64,000 nt of DNA from Nostoc punctiforme NIES-2108 (GCA_003326195.1 LXQE01000096.1:226520-290519); one strand, 5' to 3'. Shown: positions 17,917 to 26,570, counted from the stretch's first letter. Notes: a model not told the origin generated them from the sequence alone. A program made the numbers and translations.

Positions 17917-19068
17917 TTAAAACCGCAAAATCTCTCGTTCATAGTCTTCAGGTGCGGGTTCTATTTCCCAAACTAATCCTTCTCCTAGTTCCAAAATTAC
18001 TTCCAAATACAACATATCTACAGGAGTTGTTGCTGTATCTTGATTATTTTCAAAAGCTTGTAAGTCTTCTGTTAGTAGTCGAAGCTTAAACCCAGCCGGA
18101 ATTTGACCATCAAGAGTTGTACTTCGCAATTCAAAACGCCAAACATAATCCTCAGAAGCGCTTTTTGGGAAAATGCGTAACTCGTATGTTTGCTCTGCAA
18201 TTATTATTTGCCGAGACAAGCCGAGAACTGGTTCTGCACTCCGCATTCCGGCAGGTACGACAACGAATTCTCTTTTTTCCCATCCCCACTGTTGAGCTAA
18301 ATTGGCTACTCCTGTCTGCAACCATTGCGGAATCGATCGCTGTATGAGTAAACCCTGACGCAGTTCATACAACTTTTTTCGCCAACCGCTATGTGCCAAG
18401 AGCGCACCCCAGAGTGAAAATGGAACTGCTAAACGCGGAAATTTCACATCGCGATCGCCCAATCTTTCTAAGAGGTTTTCTGCCTGGGTTTTGCCAATAG
18501 AATCTAAAGGTGCAATCTCGGCACGTAAGGTTTCTGACCGATTTAGTTGGCGTGTAACCCACAGCACATTAATATCTGGAATTAAATCTTCACTTTCCAA
18601 GCTGTAAGTGCGATCGCCAGCATCATAAACCCCTTTTGTTTTCAGAATTTGATGAGTTGTGTAGCCAAAAATCTTCATCCAGCCATCATCGGGATTAACT
18701 TGTACTGCTATGTAATAGTCAGCAACCCACTCTGGTATATCTACCCATTCCTGCGGTACGCGTAACTCATCGTCATCCATCGCCAGGGTGGGAATTAATA
18801 CCAGGCGATCGCGATCGAAAGTAATAGCTGTGCCATTGACTACTTCCCAAAAACTCGGCAATGCCGCACTGTGAAAATAAACCTTGGCGGTGGGAGCAAT
18901 TTCCTCCTGGAACCAAGGCAAAAATGCTTGCAAGCATTTTTGATTTATCCACCCACGTTGACAAGCACCAGCTGTTGAGTATGGTTGATCTTGCACTTCT
19001 GGAAATTGGGTAATTTCCAAGTATAAATGCTGTGAGTCAATAGTGAATGGGGCAGGTGGGTTCAACAT
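17917..19068 (-). CDS. DUF1822 family protein
   Basis: Protein of about 383 aa of the cyanobacterial DUF1822 family (MLNPPAPFTIDSQHLYLEI start; DYYIAVQVNPDDGWMKIFGY; C-terminal LYLEVILELGEGLVWEIEP). The frame is open to 19101, but the family-like start is the Met at 19068. No signal peptide or membrane segment. Its function is unknown; family members are typically encoded directly downstream of a sigma-70-like factor, as here (59 bases after the sigma gene's stop). A regulatory role for the sigma factor has been suggested only by such co-occurrence. Confidence 0.85.
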   Translation of the reverse strand: MLNPPAPFTIDSQHLYLEITQFPEVQDQPYSTAGACQRGWINQKCLQAFLPWFQEEIAPTAKVYFHSAALPSFWEVVNGTAITFDRDRLVLIPTLAMDDDELRVPQEWVDIPEWVADYYIAVQVNPDDGWMKIFGYTTHQILKTKGVYDAGDRTYSLESEDLIPDINVLWVTRQLNRSETLRAEIAPLDSIGKTQAENLLERLGDRDVKFPRLAVPFSLWGALLAHSGWRKKLYELRQGLLIQRSIPQWLQTGVANLAQQWGWEKREFVVVPAGMRSAEPVLGLSRQIIIAEQTYELRIFPKSASEDYVWRFELRSTTLDGQIPAGFKLRLLTEDLQAFENNQDTATTPVDMLYLEVILELGEGLVWEIEPAPEDYEREILRF

Positions 19069-19126
19069 AAAAATTCTAGAATGGCTCCATATAAAGACCA
19101 ATATTGGGGAGAGGGGAGAGACAAAA

Positions 19127-20326
19127 TTATTTCTTGTCTGCTGATTGAATTTGGGTATGGCTATATTGGACTTTGAGCCATTCCTCTAAACTTGTGTTTA
19201 TGGCATCTACTACGTCGGATTTAGGGGAAATATGCAAGGTGTTTTGACTCCATTGCGTAAGAGTCAGGAGCAATGACTTTTTAATGCTGCTCAGGCGACG
19301 AGAAACAGTATATTGCTTAATTTCTAGCTGTGCAGCAATTTCTTGTTGAGTCAGTTGTTGAACGTAGTAAGCTTGTAGTACTTTTTGGGACTCAGCATCG
19401 AGTGCAGCGATCGCTTGGGACAAAACTTGGTTTAACTGAGCTTGCTGCGATCGCATATTCACCGCTTCTTCCTGCTCAATAATTTCCGTTAGTAAAGATG
19501 TTTGCAAATCTACAGGCAATATATCTAATAAATTACCCTCATCTTCTTTAAGGGGAGCGTCTGTGGAAACAAACTTAGGATAGAGGAAAGTACGGGCAGC
19601 TTTAGCAGCAGATAATACCCAGGTTTCTATAGTTTGCTGATTGACTGCGCCAGTGGGCGAACTCAATCGGCTGAAACGTTCTGCATTATAAAGATTACTA
19701 ATAGCCTCCCAAGTCCGAGCATCTGGTTTGGGAAGCTGACGAATTTTTGTATTGTCACCTGTGTAGAGTTCCTTAAAGCATTCCCAGGCTAAAACATAAC
19801 TCTCGATGCTTTCTTTGTTAAATCCGGCATTTTGTAATGACTGCACTAGTCGTTTGCGGCTGAGTTTATGCAATAATGCCCAGTCTGAGCAAATGTCTGC
19901 TTCCCGGTGTAAGCGCAGTGCATCTTTGATAATCGATTCAAAAGTTAATTGTGCATAGGCTTTTAAATGGGAACTATATTGAGGGTTGAAATTTTTGAGT
20001 ATTCTGTTAATGTGAGCGATCGCCATCTGAAAACAGTCTGCTACAGACGACTGCGTGGGAAAGTTGAGGGCGAATTTTCTGGCAGTCCAGTAGCACACCT
20101 CTTGTAGATAAGCAGAAATATGTGCAAGTGCCACAGCACTAGATTGAGTCTGCCAAACTCTATACCAGTAAAGCGCCCAAAAGGTATCTGATTTCTCAGT
20201 TGACGACTCCAGGCAAACTTTCATACTGCGTCGCAGTTTGGCATCTGTTGCCCAACCACTAAATTGATCTACATCAAATTGCACAAAGGTAGAAAAGATT
20301 TCAACAATGCCCTGTCGGGGTTGCAT
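19127..20326 (-). CDS. Sigma-70-like factor (group 3/ECF-like) of the export island
   Basis: Protein of 399 aa with weak sigma-70 character. The long N-terminal part (residues about 1-270) is helical, with a region-2-like stretch around AYLQEVCYWTARKFAL. The C terminus carries a clear region 4 helix-turn-helix (LDAESQKVLQAYYVQQ; LTQQEIAAQLEIKQYTVSRR). It is followed by DUF1822 and is divergent from the first GG-leader gene. A TATAAT box on the minus strand at 20369-20364 is a plausible start signal. Three nearby exported-protein genes share a spaced motif (GTGCATAAA-N12-TCGTA) that may be its promoter; this is inference. Confidence 0.8.
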   Translation of the reverse strand: MQPRQGIVEIFSTFVQFDVDQFSGWATDAKLRRSMKVCLESSTEKSDTFWALYWYRVWQTQSSAVALAHISAYLQEVCYWTARKFALNFPTQSSVADCFQMAIAHINRILKNFNPQYSSHLKAYAQLTFESIIKDALRLHREADICSDWALLHKLSRKRLVQSLQNAGFNKESIESYVLAWECFKELYTGDNTKIRQLPKPDARTWEAISNLYNAERFSRLSSPTGAVNQQTIETWVLSAAKAARTFLYPKFVSTDAPLKEDEGNLLDILPVDLQTSLLTEIIEQEEAVNMRSQQAQLNQVLSQAIAALDAESQKVLQAYYVQQLTQQEIAAQLEIKQYTVSRRLSSIKKSLLLTLTQWSQNTLHISPKSDVVDAINTSLEEWLKVQYSHTQIQSADKK

Positions 20327-20363
20327 GGAATACTTGCCGCTGTTTGAAACATAGCTGATTTCA

Positions 20364-20369
20364 ATTATA
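20364..20369 (-). promoter_or_regulatory. Possible -10 box of the sigma gene
   Basis: TATAAT read on the minus strand, 38 bases before the start codon at 20326. No convincing -35 box lies 17 bases upstream. Confidence 0.35.
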
Positions 20370-20400
20370 CAACAATAGGGACAAAAGCTAATTCCTTACT

Positions 20401-20652
20401 GCGTAAGGATTTTACAGATTTTTCAAAAATTTTCCGATCTCAGTGCATAAAGACTAAAAGTCATCGTAGAGAGTGATATGCAAAGAAGTTCATTTAAAAA
20501 GATGCTTTCTTTGGGGAATAGCGGAATCATTGAATAAGTTCGTCTACAGAACAAAATTTCGATAGTTACATCCGCAAATTCATCCCCCAATTATGCAACT
20601 TCTTAAAAGTTACCTAATTATCTCTGCATCACCTAATTAACAAAGAGAGAAA
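20401..20652 (+). repeat. Duplicated promoter/leader block, copy 1
   Basis: About 250 bases upstream of the first GG-leader gene that are matched by 21161-21398 upstream of the second. Shared parts include GCRTAAGGATTT, GTGCATAAA, TCGTA, GAGTGATATGCA, GAAGTTCATTTA, ACAAAATTTC and a final CTAATTAACAAAG. The coding sequences that follow are not alike, so the regulatory DNA is conserved more than the cargo. Confidence 0.8.
20443..20468 (+). promoter_or_regulatory. Shared promoter-like motif, site 1
   Basis: GTGCATAAA at 20443-20451 and TCGTA at 20464-20468, start-to-start distance 21 bases. The same two boxes with the same spacing occur at 21203-21228 and 41783-41808. The TCGTA box resembles -10 elements of ECF-type sigma factors. 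The start codon is 189 bases downstream, implying a long leader. Confidence 0.6.
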
Positions 20653-20656
20653 AACC

Positions 20657-21016
20657 ATGTTGACTAATCAAACCTGCCTAGAATCTTTTGGTTTAATTGA
20701 AGAACTTGACGAACAAGCTGCTGAAACAATTAGTGGCGGAGCTACCGAGGTGTTTACGGTTAAAAACAAAACGCCATACAATGTCTCCTACACTCTCGAT
20801 GGTACAACAGCACCACAGTATGCCGCAAATCCTAATGATGGTTATGCTGTATGGACTGCCACTAGTGGAGGAATCATTAGATATGACAAAGACAGTCGAA
20901 ATGACTTTGAGGATTACGTAACGTACAATTTGGCCGATGGAGGAGTATATGAGTTTCAAGACAACACAAGCACTGTTGGCAATCCATACGATATACAACT
21001 CTATACTGTTGCGTAA
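20657..21016 (+). CDS. Double-glycine-leader exported protein 1
   Basis: Precursor of 119 aa. The first 28 residues form a double-glycine leader (LDEQAAETISGG; Leu at -12, Ala at -7, Ile at -4), the signature cleaved by C39 peptidases. The mature part would be 91 aa, free of Cys, rich in Tyr, Thr, Asp and Gly, with alternating beta-strand pattern (EVFTVKNKTPYNVSYTLDG ... DYVTYNLADGGVYEFQD). This is longer than ordinary class II bacteriocins, and no modification enzyme is nearby. The C39 exporter at 22223 is the likely processing and export machine. Function of the cargo unknown. A strong terminator follows. Confidence 0.82.
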   Translation: MLTNQTCLESFGLIEELDEQAAETISGGATEVFTVKNKTPYNVSYTLDGTTAPQYAANPNDGYAVWTATSGGIIRYDKDSRNDFEDYVTYNLADGGVYEFQDNTSTVGNPYDIQLYTVA

Positions 21017-21131
21017 ATTTGAAGCAGATTTATTGATTTGAATTTTCGAGGTTAGATTGTCCTATCTCGGTTCAGATTAAAGATGCAACCACTCAAAAAT
21101 CTGGGCTAAAAAGCTAAATACAATATAATGT

Positions 21132-21157
21132 CGGGGCACTGAGTGCCCCGATTTTTT
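21132..21157 (+). terminator. Rho-independent terminator after GG-leader gene 1
   Basis: CGGGGCACTGAGTGCCCCG forms a near-perfect stem directly followed by ATTTTTT. It ends the first cargo transcript, so the second cargo gene needs its own promoter. Confidence 0.85.
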
Positions 21158-21160
21158 CAT

Positions 21161-21398
21161 GCATAAGGATTTGCCCGATTTATCAAAATAGTTCTGCTCC
21201 AAGTGCATAAAAACTCAAAGTAGTCGTAAAGAGTGATATGCAGAGAAGTTCATTTAGAAAGATACTTTCTCTGGGGGCTAGCGGAATAATTGGATAACTT
21301 TGTCAAATATAGAACAAAATTTCAATGGTTACAGCCGCAAATTAATCCCACCAATATGCAACTTTTTAAAAGCTACTCTAATTAACAAAGTAGCCTAA
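21161..21398 (+). repeat. Duplicated promoter/leader block, copy 2
   Basis: Second copy of the block at 20401-20652, starting immediately after the terminator of the first cargo gene and ending about 50 bases before the second. Similarity by eye is high through the two boxes and the GAGTGATATGCA/GAAGTTCATTTA stretch. Confidence 0.8.
21203..21228 (+). promoter_or_regulatory. Shared promoter-like motif, site 2
   Basis: GTGCATAAA at 21203-21211 and TCGTA at 21224-21228, same 21-base spacing as sites 1 and 3; 220 bases before the GG-leader gene 2 start. Confidence 0.6.
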
Positions 21399-21447
21399 TC
21401 TGCAATTCTCAAGTGTACTTAGTAAATTACAATCAAGGATAAAATCC

Positions 21448-21864
21448 ATGTCAAAAATCATTTCTACTAACGCTGCTGTTGTTGCTCAAGAACAACTTTT
21501 CACTAACCTAACGCCAGAAGAAGCGGCTATCATTGAAGGAGGATATAACCTCTATGTAAGTAGTATAGTTTGCCTGAAAGATGGTGCAGATACTTTTAGC
21601 CAAGACGATGTTTATGCTAACGTCACTGTTGACGAGATAACCAGTAGACTCAATGTAGGTGGTATGAGTGCAGGAGATGGTAAAAATCTAGGTTGGGAAT
21701 TTAACTTTTTTGAAAATGCAGAAATCAGCTTTTTCGATAGTGATTGGCCAGACTCTGACGACGCTCTAGGCGGTTTTTCCGTCTCCGGCCCAACAAACGG
21801 TATACAAAGAACTACTATCGCTGGGGGCGGTTCTAGGTATAGAGTATCTTACTCAGTCAGTTGA
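21448..21864 (+). CDS. Double-glycine-leader exported protein 2 (C2-like cargo)
   Basis: Precursor of 138 aa. Leader of 32 residues ends LTPEEAAIIEGG, a textbook double-glycine motif (Leu -12, Ala -7, Ile -4). The mature 106 residues are acidic and aromatic with a beta-sandwich look (ENAEISFFDSDWPDSDDALG, SRYRVSYSVS). The Asp-rich loop recalls calcium-binding C2-like domains; that assignment is inference. One Cys in the mature part. Together with the first cargo gene, the C39 exporter and the HlyD adaptor it forms a complete export set. No immunity or modification gene is recognisable. Confidence 0.8.
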   Translation: MSKIISTNAAVVAQEQLFTNLTPEEAAIIEGGYNLYVSSIVCLKDGADTFSQDDVYANVTVDEITSRLNVGGMSAGDGKNLGWEFNFFENAEISFFDSDWPDSDDALGGFSVSGPTNGIQRTTIAGGGSRYRVSYSVS

Positions 21865-21937
21865 AAAGGTTACAAACCCACCTGAGTAGTACTATTTGGG
21901 ATTTTAGATTTTGGATTGTAAAAAGTTAGTGATTAAT

Positions 21938-22061
21938 GGGAACTCCAAGAAATAAATTATCCAATATTGTGGGGTGGGCAACATGAGCGCCCAATAAATA
22001 AAGGCGGGCGAGACTCCCACCCCACAATAAATAATTGAATATTTTTTTATTTGGAAGTCCC
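21938..22061. mobile_element. Palindromic dispersed element (GTGGGGTGGG type)
   Basis: 124 bases with imperfect inverted ends (GGGAACTCCAA / TTGGAAGTCCC) and a perfect inner pair, TATTGTGGGGTGGG and CCCACCCCACAATA. Such elements are scattered in Nostocales genomes. It lies between the second cargo gene and the exporter. Confidence 0.65.
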
Positions 22062-22170
22062 TAAGCTTTTGGGCAATCCATATATTGCAATCATTTTACA
22101 AATTGGTAGAACTTTGCAGAAATAGCCCAGTACTCAGATGTTTAGGTTTAACAAACTAAATATCATCTCT

Positions 22171-22200
22171 AGTCGGGGTTTTCTCCCCGACTTCTCTTTT
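22171..22200 (+). terminator. Terminator/attenuator in front of the exporter gene
   Basis: AGTCGGGG and CCCCGACT pair around a TTTTCT loop and are followed by TCTCTTTTT. It ends only 22 bases before the exporter's ATG. It would separate cargo and exporter transcription or act as an attenuator with partial read-through. Confidence 0.7.
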
Positions 22201-22222
22201 TCCATCACCATTCGTCTTGACA

Positions 22223-24442
22223 ATGAAATACCAAATAGTCCTCCAACACAGTGAAGAAGACTGCGGGGCTGCGAGTCTTGCCACCATTGCCAAACATTAC
22301 GGACGCACATTTACCCTTAACCGCGTCCGAGAAGCCGTAGGTACTGGTTCCAGAGGAACATCCTTGCTGGGATTGAAACGGGGTGCAGAAGTACTAGGAT
22401 TCAACGCCCGCCAAGTTAAAGCCAGTCCCCAATTAATTGACCAATTAGATCAAGCTCCTTTACCAGCAGTTATCCACTGGAAAGGCTACCACTGGGTGGT
22501 ATTATACGGGCAAAAAGGCAAAAAATACATCATCGCCGACCCTGGCGTTGGTATTCGTCATCTTACCCGTCAAGAGTTAATGGCAGGTTGGAATAATGGC
22601 GTCATGTTACTGCTGACTCCAGACGACAGTCGTTTTTATCAACAAGAATCAGATAAAATTGGCGGACTGGGAAGATATCTGCAACGGGTTTGGCCTTATC
22701 GTTCTATTCTCGCTCAAGCGATCGCCATTAACATCGCCATTGGACTGCTTTCTTTGGCATCTCCTTTTATGATGCAACTCCTCACCGATGATGTCTTAGT
22801 ACGAGGTGATACCCAACTACTAACCACCGTCGCAATTGGCGTTATCGCCATGAACTTAATTAGAAGTGCCATTAGTTTAGTCCAATCTCACCTCATCGGT
22901 CACTTCGGTCAAAGATTGCAATTAGGACTAATTCTAGAATACGGACGCAAACTCTTACATTTACCCCTATCCTACTTTGAAGGACGACGCAGTGGGGAAG
23001 TTGTCAGCCGCATTGCCGATGTCAAAGCCATCAATAACTTAGTTTCCCAAATTGTCCTGGGATTACCCAGTCAATTCTTTATTGCTGTAATTTCCTTGGG
23101 TTTTATGCTCTTTTACAGTTGGGAACTAACTCTCGCTTCCATAGTTGCATTTATGGTTGTCACGGGTGTTAACTTGCTTTTCTTACCCGCAATGCGCCAG
23201 AAAACCCGAAATTTAATTGTTTCTGGTACAGAAAACCAAGGCTTTTTGGTAGAAACATTTCGCGGCATCCAAGTATTAAAAACTACCCAAGCCACTCCCC
23301 AAGCTTGGTCAGAATATCAAGGGAATTATGGTCGCCTCGCCAACTTAGGCTGGAGTATGATGAAACTGGGACTGTATAGCAGTACAGTTACTGGCATTCT
23401 TTCTACCTTCATTAGTATTGGCATCCTTTGGATGGGTAGCTATTTGGTCATTAATCGCACCTTAACAATCGGTCAGTTAATGGCATATAACGGCATGAGT
23501 GGCAACTTTCTCGGCTTCTTAGGTGCTGCGATCGGCTTAGTAGATGAGTTTATCACAGCCCAGATAGTCCTGCAACGGATGACAGAAGTTATTGACGCTA
23601 CCCCAGAGTCCGAAAATGACTTTAAAAAGCCTTGGGCACAAATTCCTGGAAATGCAGATATTACTTGCACTGAACTTAACTTTCATCACGCAGGTAGAGT
23701 TGACCTCCTACAAGATTTTTCCTTAACTATTCCTGGCGGTAAAGTTATTGCTTTAATTGGCAAATCTGGCTGTGGTAAAAGTACCCTGGCAAAATTGCTA
23801 ACTGGCTTATATAAAGTCGAGTCTGGCAATATTCGTTATGGTTTATATAATCAGCAAGATTTATCCTTAGAATGTTTGCGTCAACAAGTGGTATTAGTTC
23901 CTCAAGAACCCCACTTTTGGAGTCGTTCTATTATTGATAACTTCAACTTTAGCTATCCCCATATTAGTTTTGAAGAAATTGTCAAAGCTTGTCAAATTGC
24001 AGGTGCAGATGAATTTATTAGCAAACTCCCTGATAAATACCAAACTGTTTTAGGAGAATTTGGGGCAAATCTTTCTGGTGGACAACGCCAAAGATTAGCC
24101 ATAGCCAGAGCCATAGTTACTCAGCCAGCAGTCTTAATTTTAGATGAATCCACAGGCGCACTCGACCCAGTAAGCGAAAGACAAGTATTAGATAGACTTT
24201 TATCCCATCGTCACAATCAAACGACTATTTTAATTAGTCACCGTCCCAAAGTAATACAGAGAGCAGATTTAATTGTATTTTTAGAACAAGGACGCTTAAA
24301 AATTCAAGGCACACCAGAAGAATTGCGCTCTTTACCTGGCGAACATTTAGATTTCTTAGATGATATTTTTCCCTCTCATAATGGGTTGGCGCTGATATCT
24401 TCCCCGGCTCATCATAACGGCAAGACTGCCACTATTAATTAA
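22223..24442 (+). CDS. C39-peptidase ABC exporter (PCAT, SunT/HlyB-like)
   Basis: Inner-membrane transporter that cleaves double-glycine leaders and exports the cargo. Of 739 aa, residues 1-130 are the C39 peptidase with Cys14 (EEDCGAAS), His90 (KGYHWVVLYG) and Asp106 (IADPG). Six membrane helices follow (about 155-440). The ATPase has Walker A near residue 512 (GKSGCGKST), signature LSGGQRQRLAIARA, Walker B LILDESTGALD and the H-loop ISHRP. ATG 22223 is preferred to the TTG at 22217 because C39 domains begin with the xYQxxxQxSEEDCG segment. The HlyD gene follows after 87 bases. The closest cargo candidates are the two genes just upstream. Confidence 0.95.
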   Translation: MKYQIVLQHSEEDCGAASLATIAKHYGRTFTLNRVREAVGTGSRGTSLLGLKRGAEVLGFNARQVKASPQLIDQLDQAPLPAVIHWKGYHWVVLYGQKGKKYIIADPGVGIRHLTRQELMAGWNNGVMLLLTPDDSRFYQQESDKIGGLGRYLQRVWPYRSILAQAIAINIAIGLLSLASPFMMQLLTDDVLVRGDTQLLTTVAIGVIAMNLIRSAISLVQSHLIGHFGQRLQLGLILEYGRKLLHLPLSYFEGRRSGEVVSRIADVKAINNLVSQIVLGLPSQFFIAVISLGFMLFYSWELTLASIVAFMVVTGVNLLFLPAMRQKTRNLIVSGTENQGFLVETFRGIQVLKTTQATPQAWSEYQGNYGRLANLGWSMMKLGLYSSTVTGILSTFISIGILWMGSYLVINRTLTIGQLMAYNGMSGNFLGFLGAAIGLVDEFITAQIVLQRMTEVIDATPESENDFKKPWAQIPGNADITCTELNFHHAGRVDLLQDFSLTIPGGKVIALIGKSGCGKSTLAKLLTGLYKVESGNIRYGLYNQQDLSLECLRQQVVLVPQEPHFWSRSIIDNFNFSYPHISFEEIVKACQIAGADEFISKLPDKYQTVLGEFGANLSGGQRQRLAIARAIVTQPAVLILDESTGALDPVSERQVLDRLLSHRHNQTTILISHRPKVIQRADLIVFLEQGRLKIQGTPEELRSLPGEHLDFLDDIFPSHNGLALISSPAHHNGKTATIN

Positions 24443-24529
24443 GATAGCAATTCGTTTAGCAGTTGTAAAAATCTCTGTTTTCTCTTTCTCTGTGTTCTCT
24501 GTGCCTCTGCGGTTTATTCATATTACATC

Positions 24530-26032
24530 ATGGTTAGCAACACAAATTTTCTCCCCCCAATTCAAACAAACGAATTTCTCCCACCAATTACTCGTTGGAC
24601 AACATGGGGCGGAATGTTTATTCTCTGCGTTCTCGGACTAGCTGTGCCACTTGCTGCTATTAGTAAATATAAGGTTACAGTCCAAGCACAGGCGGTTGTG
24701 CGTCCGGCGGGTGAATTGCGAATTGTGCAAGCGGCAACTGAAGGTCAGGTTATGCACATTTATGTCAAAGAAAATCAGCTTATCAAAAAAGGAGATGCGA
24801 TCGCAACTATCGATGACTCCCGTCTGCAAACCAAAAAAAGCCAATTGCAAACTAGTATTCAACAATCTCAGTTACAACTAGTGCAAATCAATGCCCAGAT
24901 TAGTTCCCTTAATAGCCAGATTCAAGCCGAAACTGACCGCCTTAACCGGATTGTTACTGGCGCTCAAGCCGAATTGAGCGGTCGCCGTCGCGAATATCAA
25001 GATAAAAATCTTACCACTGTTTCCGAACTCCAAGAAGCTGATGCCAACGTCAAAATTGCTGAAAAAGAATTGCTGGCTGGGGAAGCACAGTTAAAAACAG
25101 CACAAGCAAATCTCCATGCGACTGAAGCTGCATTAGGTGTAGCCCAGTCAAAACAGAAGCGATATGAGAGTGTAGCCAACCAAGGGGCGCTATCTCAGGA
25201 TCAATTGGAAGAAGCACAATTATCTGCCAGACAGCAAGAGCAAGCGGTAAAGGCGCAACAAGCGGCAGTGGAGGCGCAAAAACAGACAATTGAACGGTTA
25301 CAACAAGCGGTATCTGCGGTGATGGCCAGAAGACAACGCGCCCAAGTTGCCGTCAATCCAAGTAATGCAGCAGTAACTGTTGCTACTGAGCGAATCGCTC
25401 AAGAAAAAGCGGGAGGGGAAAGCAACAAAGCAACAATAGAAAAGGAACGCCAAGCCTTAGTTAAGCAACGGATTGAAATTGAAAAGCAGTTAGAGCGTGA
25501 TACTAGCGAACTTAAACAAGCCAAAATAGATTTAGCTCAAACTGCGATCGCAGCTACCGCCGATGGTATCATTTCCCAACTCAATCTGCGAAACCCAGGT
25601 CAAACTGTGCGTGCTGGCGAGGAAGTATTGCAAATTGTCCCCACTGATGCACCTCAAGTTTTGAAAGCTGCCGTGGCATCTGAAGATCAAAGTAAGTTAA
25701 AAATTGGTCAAAAAGTCCAAATGCGAGTCAGCGCTTGTCCTTACCCAGATTATGGTACTCTAAATGGTCAAGTGCAGACCATTTCTCCAGATGCGATCGC
25801 TCCTCAAAAGAATGGCACAAATACATCGATGAATGGGACTACTAGTCCAAAAGCTACTGCGCTTGGTGCTTTTTATGAAGTCACAATTGAACCGGAAACT
25901 CTGGTTTTAGGTAAAGGGAAAAACCAGTGTCACATTCAATTGGGCATGGAGGGTAGGGTTGATATTATTTCCCGTGAAGAAACTGTACTGCAATTCTTCC
26001 TCCGTAAGGCGAGGTTGATTAGTGATTTGTAA
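24530..26032 (+). CDS. HlyD-family periplasmic adaptor
   Basis: Membrane-fusion protein of 500 aa that links the C39 exporter to an outer-membrane channel. Cytoplasmic N terminus, one membrane helix (about residues 31-52), lipoyl/barrel-sandwich half (VVRPAGELRIVQAATEGQV...YVKENQLIKKGDAIATID), a long coiled-coil hairpin rich in Gln and Ala (about 95-340), the second half-lipoyl (ADGIISQLNLRNPGQTVRAGEEVLQIVP) and a C-terminal beta-barrel. The gene lies directly after the exporter, forming a type I-like pair; a TolC partner is not in this window. The spacer contains the widespread CTCTGTGTTCTCTGTGCCTC repeat. Confidence 0.93.
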   Translation: MVSNTNFLPPIQTNEFLPPITRWTTWGGMFILCVLGLAVPLAAISKYKVTVQAQAVVRPAGELRIVQAATEGQVMHIYVKENQLIKKGDAIATIDDSRLQTKKSQLQTSIQQSQLQLVQINAQISSLNSQIQAETDRLNRIVTGAQAELSGRRREYQDKNLTTVSELQEADANVKIAEKELLAGEAQLKTAQANLHATEAALGVAQSKQKRYESVANQGALSQDQLEEAQLSARQQEQAVKAQQAAVEAQKQTIERLQQAVSAVMARRQRAQVAVNPSNAAVTVATERIAQEKAGGESNKATIEKERQALVKQRIEIEKQLERDTSELKQAKIDLAQTAIAATADGIISQLNLRNPGQTVRAGEEVLQIVPTDAPQVLKAAVASEDQSKLKIGQKVQMRVSACPYPDYGTLNGQVQTISPDAIAPQKNGTNTSMNGTTSPKATALGAFYEVTIEPETLVLGKGKNQCHIQLGMEGRVDIISREETVLQFFLRKARLISDL

Positions 26033-26327
26033 CTTTTTCTTTAATGTAACTATTATCGCCCGCGATCGCATATATTTTTATACCCTACCCTAACCCTCAC
26101 GCCACTTGCTTCTTTGTAGGAGTACAAGTCGGCAGAGCCGACGACAGTCGCCTCAAGTCGGGAAACCCGCCCCTACTAATTGTCTCCCCTTGGGAGAAGA
26201 CTGCGACTCCCTCACCGATGCAGCGTCTACGCTTTGTATCAGTTGAACTGTTGCGTTTTCGCCCTTGGCGTTGGCAAAGCCATCGGTTTTGTGTTTAATA
26301 AAAGCAAGTTTGCTAAATTCCTATATT
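26033..26327. other. Intergenic region before array 3
   Basis: No gene visible. Contains the small perfect hairpin GTCGGCAGAGCCGAC (26128-26142) and fragments of common dispersed repeats (GCAGCGTCTACGCTTTG, GTTTTCGCCCTTGGCG). The hairpin could end the HlyD transcript, but no T-run follows. Confidence 0.4.
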
Positions 26328-26509
26328 GAATTCGGGCAGTTGTTGATTGAATTCCGACAGTCGTTAATTGAATTCGGGCAATCGTTAATTGAATTCGGGC
26401 AATCGTTAATTGAATTCGGGCAGTCGTTAATTGAATTTGGGCAGTCGTTGATTGAATTCGGGCAATCGTTGATCGAATTCGGGCAGTCGTTGATTGAATT
26501 CGGGCAACC
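26328..26509. repeat. 21-bp tandem array 3 (8 units plus a partial)
   Basis: Eight units of GAATTCGGGCAGTCGTTAATT-type, exactly 21 bp each, plus a 14-base partial. The unit is the reverse complement of the 54.3 kb array's unit, so the two arrays are the same family in opposite orientation. No small array-associated protein gene accompanies it; instead the first haemagglutinin gene begins 62 bases downstream. It is not a coding gene and not CRISPR. Confidence 0.95.
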
Positions 26510-26570
26510 AATGTGTAACGGAATGTAACATATTCACAGATGAAAATGAGCAAGCAAGGCTGATTCTGAT

